Assembly: GCA_003963145.1 (NCBI GenBank)
Contig: RXJJ01000014.1
Span: forward strand, 18,661 to 82,660
Direction of reading: 5' to 3'
DNA length: 64,000 bases
Source: Bradyrhizobiaceae bacterium
Lineage (GTDB): Bacteria; Pseudomonadota; Alphaproteobacteria; Rhizobiales; Xanthobacteraceae
Shown here: positions 53,359-63,500 of the stretch, in pieces
Layout: each line of letters begins with the position of its first letter
How positions within the stretch are numbered: the stretch's first letter is position 1
Made by a program: the position numbers and the translations under genes
The notes under the pieces: generated by a model
The model's input: only the letters and a program-made list of their open reading frames with translations
Database searches by the model: none
What the model was told of the DNA's origin: nothing

Positions 53359-53898
53359 ATGGTCAAATATGCACGAAGTTATGGCGCGACCGCCAAGACC
53401 TTGCACTGGCTCATTGTCGCGTTGTTGATCATGCAATATTTGATTGGTTGGCTGATGCCAGATGTCCATGGCGGACCGCTCGGCACGGCGATGGCTCTGC
53501 ATATCTCGTTTGGCATTTTGATTTTGGCTTTGATAGTATTCCGTTTTGTGTGGCGCCAAACACATCCTGTCGCGCAAGACACTTCCTTGACGGCGTGGCA
53601 GCGCAATCTCTCGGAACTGGTCCATTGGCTGCTCTATGCGCTCGTCCTTGCAACGACGCTGAGCGGATGGCTTTTCGCCTCAGCGCGCGGATGGACGGTA
53701 TCGCTGTTCTTCGCCATTCCGTTGCCAATGCTGACCTCACAAAGCCCGGCACTCATCCACAGGATCGATGGACTGCATCAGATCATGGAGTGGGCGCTAC
53801 TCGTCGTCATCGGTGTTCATGTGGCTGCGGCGCTCATGCACCTGCTGGTTTACAAGGACCGCGTGTTGCAGCGGATGCTGCCCGGCGAAACTTCATAG
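53359..53898 (+). CDS. Cytochrome b561 (CybB-type)
   Basis: The product has 179 residues and four membrane helices. Haem-ligating histidines are seen in KTLHWLIVALLI, MALHISFG, LVHWLLYALV and IGVHVAAALMHLL. Bacterial cytochrome b561 moves electrons between quinol and periplasmic partners and is often found with metal or oxidative-stress genes. It follows the small membrane protein and is convergent to the VIT-type gene, the stops only 14 bp apart. Confidence 0.9.
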   Translation: MVKYARSYGATAKTLHWLIVALLIMQYLIGWLMPDVHGGPLGTAMALHISFGILILALIVFRFVWRQTHPVAQDTSLTAWQRNLSELVHWLLYALVLATTLSGWLFASARGWTVSLFFAIPLPMLTSQSPALIHRIDGLHQIMEWALLVVIGVHVAAALMHLLVYKDRVLQRMLPGETS

Positions 53899-53911
53899 CG
53901 ACGAGAAGATT

Positions 53912-54607
53912 TCAGACGGCGGTGCCGAACATGGCGCCGATGCCAGCGGTCACGGCCATTGCGAGGGCGCCCCAGAATGTCACCCGAAGCGTTGGCTTGA
54001 GGAGGCTCGCGCCGCCGGCTTTTGCGCCAATCATGCCGAGCAGAGCGAGGAATAGCAGCGAACCTATTGAAACAACCGGAAGCAGCAAGTGTGCTGGAGA
54101 GATAAGTACGAGTACGAGCGGCGCGGCCGCTCCGACGGAAAAACTTGCCGCCGATGCCAGTGCCGCCTGCACTGGACGTGCCGTTGTGTTCTCTGAGATG
54201 CCGAGTTCGTCCCGCGCATGCGCTCCCAAAGCATCCTTGGCCATGAGTTGCTCGGCGACCTGACGCGCAAGACTGGCCTCGACGCCCCGGGACACATAAA
54301 TCTGGGCAAGTTCTGTCTTTTCAAACTCCGGGTTAGTTGCAAGCTCCTGTTTTTCACGGGCAAGGTCCGCATGCTCGGTGTCAGATTGCGAACTGACCGA
54401 GACATATTCTCCTGCGGCCATGGACATCGCGCCAGCAACCAGTCCGGCTACGCCCGTCAACAACACATTGTTTTGGGAGGCTGCTGCAGAGGCTACTCCC
54501 AAAATCAGGCTTGCCGTCGAGATGATTCCATCATTTGCGCCAAGTACGGCGGCCCGAAGCCACCCAATCCGTTCGACAAGATGTTTCTCCTGATGCGTTC
54601 GACTCAT
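53912..54607 (-). CDS. VIT1/CCC1-type metal transporter
   Basis: The product has 231 residues. The N-terminal VERIGWLRAAVLGANDGIISTASLILGV is the VIT1/CCC1 signature; the second helix LVAGAMSMAAGEYVSVSSQ and the acidic cytoplasmic loop (DTEHADLAREKQEL) complete it. The C-terminal helices are intact. These proteins move Fe(II) or Mn(II) out of the cytosol. It is divergent from the MFS gene (54714). Confidence 0.92.
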   Translation of the reverse strand: MSRTHQEKHLVERIGWLRAAVLGANDGIISTASLILGVASAAASQNNVLLTGVAGLVAGAMSMAAGEYVSVSSQSDTEHADLAREKQELATNPEFEKTELAQIYVSRGVEASLARQVAEQLMAKDALGAHARDELGISENTTARPVQAALASAASFSVGAAAPLVLVLISPAHLLLPVVSIGSLLFLALLGMIGAKAGGASLLKPTLRVTFWGALAMAVTAGIGAMFGTAV

Positions 54608-54713
54608 GGATCAGCCTTGATATGTTGGATAGCAGCGAGCTTAACCTGTTATGCTCTAAAGGGAGTCGCCGAACTTTGAACTTAATTTATCACACGGCGA
54701 TGAATCGGAGTAC

Positions 54714-56006
54714 ATGAAATCGTTATGGTGCGTTTGGGCGAATAATTCCCAAAGCGTGGAATCAATAGCCTCGCGCAATGAGATGTCATTGGAGCACCTG
54801 GTTATGGTAGATGCGCCTCCCGTTGCCTCGAAATCGCGCCTCGCGTTGCCGCGCAGCATATGGGCGCTCGGTTTCGTCAGTATGTTCATGGATATCTCGT
54901 CGGAGATGATTCATGCATTGCTGCCGATCTACCTTGTGACTGTGCTCGGTGCGTCGACACTGACTGTCGGTTTCATCGAAGGCATCGCTGAAGCAACCGC
55001 GAACATCACCAAGATATTTTCGGGCGTGCTGTCTGACTGGCTTGGCAAGCGCAAGTTTTTGACAGCCTTGGGTTACGGTCTCGCAGCCTTCACCAAACCG
55101 GTCTTCCCCCTGGCCGCATCAATCGGCTGGGTGGTCGCGGCGCGCTTCATCGATCGCATCGGAAAAGGTATACGGGATGCACCCCGGGATGCGCTTATCG
55201 CCGATATCGCATCGGCAGATCAGCGCGGTGCGAGTTTCGGCCTGCGGCAGGCGCTCGATACTGTCGGGGCCTTCGTCGGGCCGCTCGTCGCCATCATGCT
55301 GATGTCGCTGAGCTCCGACAATTTCCGCCTCGTGTTCTGGGTCGCGGTGGTCCCGGCTTTGGCCTCGTTGGCGGTGATGATCTTCGGGGTCAGAGAGCCT
55401 GCCCGGCATGATGCCGAGGTCAGGCCTCGGCTGCGCCTTTCGGATGCCAAACGCCTGTCCCGCGGTTTTTGGACCGTGGTCGGCGTCGCCACGATCCTGA
55501 CTCTCGCCCGGTTCTCCGAGGCGTTTCTGATCCTGCGTTCGCAGAATGTTGGGCTGCCCGCTGCGCTCGCACCGGCGATCATGGTGGTGATGAATATCGT
55601 CTACGCGATAACGGCTTATCCAGCCGGTGTTTTGTCCGACCGGATCGGTCGAACCGGACTGCTCGCGCTAGGCATCGTCTGCCTGATCGTTGCGGACCTC
55701 GTCCTTGCATTAGGCACGAGTGTCATGCTCGTTATGGTAGGCGTCGTGTTCTGGGGTCTTCACATGGCACTTACGCAGGGATTGTTCGCCAGCCTCGTCG
55801 CCGATACCGCGCCGGATGACCTGCGCGGGACTGCGTTTGGCGTATTCAATTTCGCCGGAGGCATCGCCATGCTGATCGCCAGCGTTCTCGCTGGTGGGCT
55901 GTGGGAGGCTTATGGGCCGGCGGCCACTTTTCTGGCGGGCGCCGGGTTCAGCACAGTTGCGTTGATTTGCTTTGTACTTGCACAGAGGCTTCAACACCAC
56001 CGCTGA
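54714..56006 (+). CDS. MFS transporter of unknown substrate
   Basis: The product has 430 residues with twelve membrane segments; alternative starts at 54783 and 54804 would shorten a polar N-terminus, and no clear ribosome site decides between them. RIGKGIRDAPRDALIADIAS is the characteristic loop 2-3-like motif of a group of MFS proteins often found near metal or antibiotic resistance genes. The substrate is unknown. It is divergent from the VIT-type gene and convergent to the methyltransferase. Confidence 0.8.
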   Translation: MKSLWCVWANNSQSVESIASRNEMSLEHLVMVDAPPVASKSRLALPRSIWALGFVSMFMDISSEMIHALLPIYLVTVLGASTLTVGFIEGIAEATANITKIFSGVLSDWLGKRKFLTALGYGLAAFTKPVFPLAASIGWVVAARFIDRIGKGIRDAPRDALIADIASADQRGASFGLRQALDTVGAFVGPLVAIMLMSLSSDNFRLVFWVAVVPALASLAVMIFGVREPARHDAEVRPRLRLSDAKRLSRGFWTVVGVATILTLARFSEAFLILRSQNVGLPAALAPAIMVVMNIVYAITAYPAGVLSDRIGRTGLLALGIVCLIVADLVLALGTSVMLVMVGVVFWGLHMALTQGLFASLVADTAPDDLRGTAFGVFNFAGGIAMLIASVLAGGLWEAYGPAATFLAGAGFSTVALICFVLAQRLQHHR

Positions 56007-56088
56007 GGTGGGCCAAACCTATTATGAGAAGAACAGTAGGCGTGTATCTTCCTTATTTTTATCTATGCACATTGGAATCATCGAAAAA

Positions 56089-56913
56089 TTAGGAAGCTTT
56101 GAATATTGCGAAACGAACAGTGCGAACTGCATCTAGAAAGAACGGTGCTTTGCTAGACGGCATTTCCTCAAACATTCCCCCCGAGAGAATGGTGGGCTTC
56201 GCCCAATCGATCGCGTTGTGACTCGAGCTACCATACATAATGAAGCAGTCGCGCTCATTCTGACTCAGAGAAACTTCGATATTATTGAGAACCTCTTTAA
56301 AAATCTCACTTGAAAAGGGATTGTAAAAGAAGACCACAAGCGGCGTTGTCGGAAATACAAATTGTGTTGCGTCAGCTTCTACAACCTCGATGTTCCGGCA
56401 TTTTTGCCATTCGCTTTTGAAACTAGCAATATTTTGCTTGGAGCAGGCCACCAGTTCTTTGGCAAATTCAACGCCTATAATTCTGGAAAAATCGTAACGT
56501 GAAGCGAGCAGTAGTGTTCTCGATTTTCCCGACCCAATATCGATGAAGGTGTAGCCTCTTAAATCTTCCGGCAGGCTCCGCATCATGAAATCGAATGTTT
56601 TCGGCGAGGTACAAAGGCATTCGTTGCCATATTCCTTGTTCGGCCCGACGATTGAAAGCGACCCCAATGGTACCGTACCAGCGGTGTCGACGCCGTATTT
56701 CTTGTCCCAACGACGAGCAATTTGGTCAGCTAGAATATGCCGGATATTGCGAATTACAAATTCTAGGCTACCTCGGAGTCCGTGTTGGCGTATGAGGTTC
56801 ACAACTCCACCGAATCCAATTCGACGGAGTGCAGCAAGCGCTCGTCGAAAACGCCCAGTCGAAATATCCTGCAAGCTGTTCGTGGGTGTTAAAGATTTTT
56901 TGGCCGGACTCAT
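56089..56913 (-). CDS. Class I SAM-dependent methyltransferase-like protein
   Basis: From ATG 56913, nine bases after GAAGGA, the product has 274 residues; an upstream ATG at 57027 has no ribosome site. Motif I FIDIGSGKSRTLLLAS (SAM-binding), an acidic GVEFAKEL motif II and VVFFYNPFS, an NPF-like catalytic-face motif, support a methyltransferase of the small-molecule or protein type. The gene is clearly lower in GC than the metal genes around it, which suggests separate acquisition. The substrate is unknown. Confidence 0.7.
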   Translation of the reverse strand: MSPAKKSLTPTNSLQDISTGRFRRALAALRRIGFGGVVNLIRQHGLRGSLEFVIRNIRHILADQIARRWDKKYGVDTAGTVPLGSLSIVGPNKEYGNECLCTSPKTFDFMMRSLPEDLRGYTFIDIGSGKSRTLLLASRYDFSRIIGVEFAKELVACSKQNIASFKSEWQKCRNIEVVEADATQFVFPTTPLVVFFYNPFSSEIFKEVLNNIEVSLSQNERDCFIMYGSSSHNAIDWAKPTILSGGMFEEMPSSKAPFFLDAVRTVRFAIFKAS

Positions 56914-57121
56914 GTGGCATATTCCTTCGAGTCTTGAGGTGAGAAAAATTGCTTCATCAGTGAGATACGAATATTTTTCAAAGGGTAATGACTCTCGCCA
57001 TGAATGCTGAAACGCTCTGTTTTGCATGACGGTGCACAGATCGCTGTGCAGCTGTTAGTTCGCATGAGTTGCAACTTCGATGAATCCTTTTGGTCGTTGA
57101 TTGGGAAGGCGGCGGATTCCT

Positions 57122-58468
57122 TCAGGGCGCAGGGAGTCGCAATTCCGCATGTAGACCACCAGTGCTGTTAGCGGTGAGTTCGATGGAGCCACCGTGCAGC
57201 GTGGCTAGATCACGAACGATCGCGAGGCCCAGACCACTACCTGGCTTGGCTTCGTCGAGCCTCTCGCCAGGCGCAAAGGCGCGGCTCAGTGCGTCGGATG
57301 GAATGCCTGGACCGTCATCGATGATGATGATGCGAAGCTGTCCCGTTGGGGGATGGCGCGCAGCCATGATTGAGACGTGGCTATGTGCCCATTTGCAGGC
57401 ATTGTCCGCCAGGTTGGCGACCATCTCGTCAAGATCATTGGGATCGACGGCGGCGACCAGTCCCTTCTCGGTCACATTGGTGATCATGAGTGATCGCTCA
57501 GCATAGAGTTGGCGCATAGCCACGGCGATGGCTGCCAGCGCGGGTTCAACCGGGGTGATGACACCCGGCAAGCCGGCATTGGCGGCAGCGCGAGCACGGG
57601 CCAGTTGAAAATCGATCTGGCGCTGCATGCGCCCGCTTTGCTGGGCAAGGACCGCAGCACCTTCAGTGTCGCCCCGCGCGAGCAGTCGGCGTGCTTCGTC
57701 CGCCAGGACTGCCAATGGCGTTTTCAGGCCGTGCGCCAGGTTGGCGGCTTGGGTACGGGCTCGCCGAATCATTTGTGTATTGCCATCGATCAGGGCGTTC
57801 AGATCGTCGACCAATGGCTGAACTTCTGACGGGAAGTCACGTGGCAGAGACTCAATCTTGCCAGTACGTATCTTGCCGAGCGCATCGCGCAGACGGCGCA
57901 TGGGCCTTAGTCCAAACCAGATCTGCAACGTGCCCGCTCCAACCAGGGCGACAGCCAACGTGCCAAGCGATAGGATCAGCGCACGATTAAAATGAGCAAG
58001 CACGTCGTCCACAATCTGCTGGTCGGCGCCGACCTGGATCACATAGCCGCTCTCCGGGTTTTCCCAAGGGCGGCCATACGCGATCATCTTTTCGCCGAAG
58101 GGGCCGACTTCGAGTGAGCGGACAAGCTGCCGGTCGGTGCCTGGCGCGGGCGGCGGCAATTTCTGTTGTGGTTCGAGCGGTGGCGACTGCAGGACGAAAC
58201 CGTCGCGGCCGCTCACCTGCCAGTAAAAGCCTGCTCGAGGTTGGGCAAAACGCGGGTCACTCAAGCGCCGCGCTAAAGCGACATGCCCGTCGCTCGTGCG
58301 TATCAGCAGGCGTTCAAGCTCGTCGAGATGACCGATCAGCTCGGCATTGACGAGTTCAGTCACATGCGTGCGGAACAACATGGAGATCGAGAAGCCGGCA
58401 ATGGCGACGCCGGCGACGGTCCATAGAACCGCTCCGAGAAGCAGGCGTGCGCGCAGGCTGCGAACCAT
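57122..58468 (-). CDS. Sensor histidine kinase (PhoQ/QseC-like)
   Basis: The product has 448 residues. Two membrane helices (LLLGAVLWTVAGVAIAGF and LILSLGTLAVALVGAGTLQI) bound a periplasmic sensor domain; HAMP-like LRPMRRLRDALGKIRTG; phospho-His H247 in NLAHGLKTPLAV; N box NLADNACKWA; G boxes DDGPGIP and GSGLGLAI. Its start overlaps the regulator gene stop by one base (TGATG). With the response regulator it probably senses periplasmic metal or envelope stress and controls the divergent TolC/RND operon. Confidence 0.93.
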   Translation of the reverse strand: MVRSLRARLLLGAVLWTVAGVAIAGFSISMLFRTHVTELVNAELIGHLDELERLLIRTSDGHVALARRLSDPRFAQPRAGFYWQVSGRDGFVLQSPPLEPQQKLPPPAPGTDRQLVRSLEVGPFGEKMIAYGRPWENPESGYVIQVGADQQIVDDVLAHFNRALILSLGTLAVALVGAGTLQIWFGLRPMRRLRDALGKIRTGKIESLPRDFPSEVQPLVDDLNALIDGNTQMIRRARTQAANLAHGLKTPLAVLADEARRLLARGDTEGAAVLAQQSGRMQRQIDFQLARARAAANAGLPGVITPVEPALAAIAVAMRQLYAERSLMITNVTEKGLVAAVDPNDLDEMVANLADNACKWAHSHVSIMAARHPPTGQLRIIIIDDGPGIPSDALSRAFAPGERLDEAKPGSGLGLAIVRDLATLHGGSIELTANSTGGLHAELRLPAP

Positions 58469-59142
58469 CAGCCGAACCGGTAGCCGAGGCCGCGCAAGGT
58501 GCGGATCGTATCGCGCCCGACCTTGCGTCGCAGCCTGCCGACATAGACCTCGATCGTGTTCGAGTTGCGCTCCTCATCAAGGCCATAGAGATGGTCGATC
58601 AATTCGGCCTGAGTGACGACGCGACCGACGCGATGAAGGAATAGGTTGAGTAGCCGGAATTCCTGGGCCGTCAGATCAATCGGCCGGCCGGAAACACTGA
58701 CCGTGCCGGACACCGGATCAAGTGTAATATTGCCATGACGAAGTTCGGACGTTGCCTGACCGGCGGCACGTCGCATTAGTGCGCGCAGCCGGGCTGCGAG
58801 TTCGTCCATCTGAAACGGCTTGGTCACATAGTCGTCGGCGCCTGCATTTAGGCCCTCGACCTTTTCAGTCCAGCTATTACGCGCTGTGAGGATCAGAACC
58901 GGTGAGGCGCAGCCTGCACGACGCCACCCGCGCAATACCTCAATGCCGGGCAAGCCAGGCAAGCCGAGATCGAGCACAATCGCATCGAACTGTTCCTGCA
59001 ACGCGAAGGAAAGTCCCTGTTCACCGTCCTCCACCTGCTCAACGACAAAACCAAAGCCGCCCAATCCTTCTTTCAGGCGGGTGCTGATGTCGTGATCGTC
59101 TTCGACAAGCAGAATGCGGATGGTCCGTTCTCCAGGTTGCAC
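58468..59142 (-). CDS. OmpR/PhoB-family response regulator
   Basis: The product has 224 residues from GTG 59142. Receiver domain with D58 (IVLDLGLPGLPG) and Lys in YVTKPFQ; C-terminal winged helix with FRLLNLFLHRVGRVVTQAELIDHLYG and NTIEVYVGRLRRKVG. It forms an operon with the sensor kinase. The start is 99 bp from the divergent TolC-like gene, so it likely activates that promoter. No CusS/CopS-type identity could be fixed. Confidence 0.93.
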   Translation of the reverse strand: MQPGERTIRILLVEDDHDISTRLKEGLGGFGFVVEQVEDGEQGLSFALQEQFDAIVLDLGLPGLPGIEVLRGWRRAGCASPVLILTARNSWTEKVEGLNAGADDYVTKPFQMDELAARLRALMRRAAGQATSELRHGNITLDPVSGTVSVSGRPIDLTAQEFRLLNLFLHRVGRVVTQAELIDHLYGLDEERNSNTIEVYVGRLRRKVGRDTIRTLRGLGYRFG

Positions 59143-59241
59143 TAATTCATTGCCAGAGCTGGCTGAATTTGCGCTGACAGGTTCCTTTCAGATTAGCGTG
59201 GCACGCAGGCGCTCAGAAGCCGGTTTTGAGTTCTCCTGCCT

Positions 59242-60516
59242 ATGTCCAAGCAGCTTTTGATAATCGTTTGCAATATTGCGATCATCTTGGCCACGCCGGT
59301 GCAAGCGCAGCAAGCGCTGAGCCTGTCGATCGACGCGCTCGCCAGTAATGTCGTCACCAACAATCCCGAGCGTCGCTTCTATGTGCAGCAGATCGGCCTT
59401 GCCGGGATTGAGCGGGATGCGTCCAATCGGTTACCGGATCCCGAAATGTCGGTCGAATTCGGCGAACGACGAACGGCGGACGGCATCACAGGCGCGCCAA
59501 CGGGTGAAGGTCCGACCTATGGCGTGTCGATTATGCAGCCGCTCGATTTTGCGGGCCGGGGCGCACTTCGCGAAGCCATCGCCGGGCATCAGATCGCGCT
59601 GGCGCGAATTGGCCTGGCGCAATTTGACGCAACGCTGGCAAGCCGGGCCCGGTCGCTGGGTTATGCGCTTTTTGTGGCCGGACAGAAGGCGGCCGCGGCA
59701 CGAGATGTTGCCGCACGGATGCGAAGTCTTGCACAGGTAATGGAGCAGCGTGACTTGGCTGGTCCGGCACCCGCGCTGGACGTGGCTATTCTTGAAGCTG
59801 GCGCCATGACGTCTGAGCGCAATGCTGTGGCCGCCGATGTGCAGGCCGCTACGATGATCTACGAGTTGAATCAGCTCCGCGGCTCGCCCTTCGATGTGCG
59901 TATCCGCATCAATGCACCCGATGTCGCACTGCCTGCCCTGTCCTCGGTCGTTCACATGGCGCAAGGGGTGGACGCCAACAATTTCGAACTTCAGTCGTTG
60001 CGCGCACAATCGCAGCAACAAAGACTACGCGTCGATCTGGCGCAGAAATCCCGTCTGCCAAACGTGGCTGTCGGTCCCTATTACAACCATGCGAAGTCCG
60101 ACATTCGCGAGACCAATTTCGGAGTCCGGCTGTCCACGACCTTGCCACTCTGGGACAGCCAAGCGGCGGGCGTCGCGCAGGAGCAAGGCCGCCAATCCCA
60201 GTCCGATGCAGCCTTGATCGCCGCAAAGCGGCGGGTCGCGCGGCAGGTCTACGAGCAAGCCACGGCGTACGAAGCCAGGCGCAGGACGCTCGCGGGCTGG
60301 CCCGCGTCCGCCATCGACAAATTCGCGGCTGCCGCCACCGCCGCGGAAAACAATTTCCGTCAGGGGGCCATTCCGGTCGCGACCTATGTGGAAATGCAGC
60401 GCCAGTATCTGGATGCATTGTCGGCTGTGCTGGATACGAAGCGTGAGGCGCTGGACGCCTTGCTTGCGCTTCGCGTGCTCAATGGCGGCCGCAGCTTGGG
60501 CAGTGTGGCACAATGA
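59242..60516 (+). CDS. TolC-family outer-membrane channel (CzcC/CusC-like)
   Basis: The product has 424 residues. A signal peptide (LLIIVCNIAIILATPVQA) is followed by the two long coiled-coil repeats of TolC proteins (IERDASNRLPDPEMSVEFGER, and later KSRLPNVAVGPYYNHAKSD; NNFRQGAIPVATYVEMQRQYLDAL near the end). It forms the outer-membrane exit duct. It overlaps the RND gene by four bases, without an adaptor gene between them, and could also serve the CusBA pump, which has no TolC gene of its own. Confidence 0.87.
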   Translation: MSKQLLIIVCNIAIILATPVQAQQALSLSIDALASNVVTNNPERRFYVQQIGLAGIERDASNRLPDPEMSVEFGERRTADGITGAPTGEGPTYGVSIMQPLDFAGRGALREAIAGHQIALARIGLAQFDATLASRARSLGYALFVAGQKAAAARDVAARMRSLAQVMEQRDLAGPAPALDVAILEAGAMTSERNAVAADVQAATMIYELNQLRGSPFDVRIRINAPDVALPALSSVVHMAQGVDANNFELQSLRAQSQQQRLRVDLAQKSRLPNVAVGPYYNHAKSDIRETNFGVRLSTTLPLWDSQAAGVAQEQGRQSQSDAALIAAKRRVARQVYEQATAYEARRRTLAGWPASAIDKFAAAATAAENNFRQGAIPVATYVEMQRQYLDALSAVLDTKREALDALLALRVLNGGRSLGSVAQ

Positions 60517-63500
60517 TACGCCGCCTGCTGCACTGGACAACCGACAATCCTTTCGTCGTTGTGGCGGTCACGCTGCTGGTTGCCGGCTTCGGAATCTGGT
60601 CATTCCTGCGCCTGCAAGTCGATGCCATCCCCGACATCACGGGAGTGCAGGTTCAGATCAATACGACAGTCCCCGCTTTCGCGCCGGAGGAAATCGAGCG
60701 CCTTGTCACCCTGCCTATCGAGCGCGTCATGGCCGGCCAGCCTGGACTCAGCGAAATGCGATCGCTGACCAAGACCGGACTGTCGCAGGTCACTCTGATC
60801 TATGAAGACGGAACCGATCAGTTTCGCGCCCGCCAGCTTGTCACCGAGAGGCTGGCGACGGTGCGCGACATGCTGCCTTCCGGCTCCGTGCCGCAGCTCG
60901 CGCCGATCACGACCGGGCTGGGCGAAATTTGGTATTATACGCTTGAATGGGCGCAGTCTCCTGCCGGCTTGGACGAACAGCTGCAGTTGATGGAGCTATA
61001 CGAGGCGCAGGAATACATCATCAAGCCGATGCTGCGTGCGATTCAAGGCGTGGCGGATGTGAACTCCAACGGCGGGCTTGAGCGGCAGTTCGTCATCGAG
61101 CCCGATCTACGCCGTCTGACCGCGGCAGGCGTCACACCGAGTGAGTTGGGCCATGCCATTGGCGCCAATGTCGAGAATGCGGGTGGCGGAACGATCACTG
61201 TAAATGGCCAGCGCTTTACGCTTCGGACGGAGGCGCGCGTCGCCAACGAAGACATGATCCGCGCTCTTCCAGTCAAGTTCGCAGGCAGCGTACAGCCCCT
61301 GACTGTGGCTGATCTGGCCACCGTGACGATCGGTAACGCTCCACGCGAGGGTGCGGCAACCGCCAACGGCAGAGAGACCGTGCTTGGCACGGTGATGATG
61401 CTGGTCGGTCAGAACAGCAGGGAAGTCGCCAGACGTGTCGATGCACAGTTGCCGAGTCTGCGCGCGGCCCTGCCCAAAGGCATGATCCTGCAAGTCCAAT
61501 ATGACCGCTCGGAACTGGTGGAGCGTACCGTTGCAACAGTCGAACGCAACCTTGGCGAGGGAGCGTTCCTGGTTGCCGTGGTTCTGCTGGTTGTGATGGG
61601 AAATTGGCGCGCTGCACTGATTGTCACGAGTGTCATCCCGCTGGCGTTTCTCATGATGATCACGGGTATGAACATCTTTGGCATATCGGGCAATCTGATG
61701 AGCCTGGGAGCGCTCGACTTCGGCCTTCTCGTTGACGGCGCGATCGTGGTTGCGGAAAATGCCATGCGCCTGATGAGCGAAGCCAGCATGGCGAAGGGAG
61801 GCCGCCTGACAGCGCGCGAACGCCGGACCATCACTATCGAAGCAACAAGCAACGTCGCGCGGCCGGTCTTTTTCGGTATTGCGATCGTTGCATTGGTGTA
61901 TGTGCCGGTGCTCAGTCTTGGCGGCGTTGAGGGAAAACTCTTTCAGCCCATGGCCGAGGCTGTAATGCTGGCGCTGGGCGCCGCGCTTATCATCACCTTC
62001 ACGCTCGTGCCGGTGCTTTGTGCATGGCTGTTACGCAGTGAAGGGAGAAAACAGCACGATCATCCTGATGGAAACAACGCCACGAAGTCTAGCCCCAGCC
62101 ACGAGATAGTGCACGGTCATGGGTTTGCCGGTTTCGTCGCGCGCGGCTACATCCCCGTGCTTGATGTCGCTTTACGTTATCCGGCGGTCTTGCTGTGTCT
62201 GGCCGTCGGCTTGCTGGGTGCGACATCGGTACTCTTTTTGACGCTGGGCGCTCAGTTTACGCCGCGCCTCGATGAAGGGTCGATTACGGCAATGGTTTAT
62301 AGGCCCGTCGGCATGTCGCTCGACCGCAGCCTGGCGATAGAACGGGAAACCGAGCAGGAAATTTTACGCCGTTTTCCGCAGGTGACGCATACATTCTCAC
62401 GTATCGGCACTAGCGCGGTCGCGACCGACCCCATGCCGCCGAACCAGAACGACCTCTATATCTTTTACAAGCCGCTTGACCAATGGCCGCAGGGGCCGGA
62501 CATGCCACGCGATAAGGCCGAACTTGTCGCGGCGATCGAAAAGGCAGGGACCGCGCTGGCACCGGAACAATCTTTCCTGTTCGCCCAGCCAATCGAGATG
62601 CGTTTCAATGAAATGCTGGAGGGCACCCGCGCCGATCTGTCGGTGAAGATCTTCGGAGATGATTACGACATCCTTGAAAAGCTGGCCGCACAGGCTCGGG
62701 ATGAACTGCGAAGCCTGCCCGGCACCGCCAACGTCGAATTCGAGACCGCCGATCGCACGCGCAGCCGTGTGGTCGAGATGGACCGCGATGCCCTAGTTCG
62801 ACTGGGTCTTGGCACAGCAGAAGTAAACCGTGCCATCACATCAGCCATTGGCGGCAACGAGGTTGGCATCATCACAGATGGTGAGCATCGTCATTCCATC
62901 GTCGTCCGTTTGCCTGAATCGGCACGCGCCGATAGCCGCTCGATCATGGCGTTGCCGCTGCGTGTAGGCGCGACAGGTCTGGTGCCGCTCGAACGTGTTG
63001 CCCGGCTGCGCGAGGTGCGTACGGTCGAGCCGATTTTGCATGACAACGCCAAGCGCCGCGCGGCATTGATGGTCAACCTCGACACTAACGACATTGAAGG
63101 TTATGTCGCAGCGGCTCGGGCTCGTCTGGACAGCAAACTCAAGCTGCCAGAGTCCTACCGCATCGAATTCGGCGGCCAGTTCCGCCAGTTGGAGGCAGCG
63201 AGGGCTCGCTTGATGATCGTCGTGCCAGTGACGTTGCTGATGATTTTTACGCTGGTCTATTCGGCGGTGGGCAGTGTGCGACAGGCTGCTATCGTATATA
63301 CCGGAATTCCATTCGCAATCACTGGCGGCGTGTTGGCTTTGTGGTTGCAAGGTATGCCCTTTTCGATCACCGCGGCAATCGGCTTCATCGCGCTCTCCGG
63401 TATCGCGATGCTGAACGGCCTTGTGTTGGTCGATCACATCAACGCCTTGCGCAGGACATTGCCGCTCGCCGACGCAGTGCGACAAGCCGCGATCGAGCGA

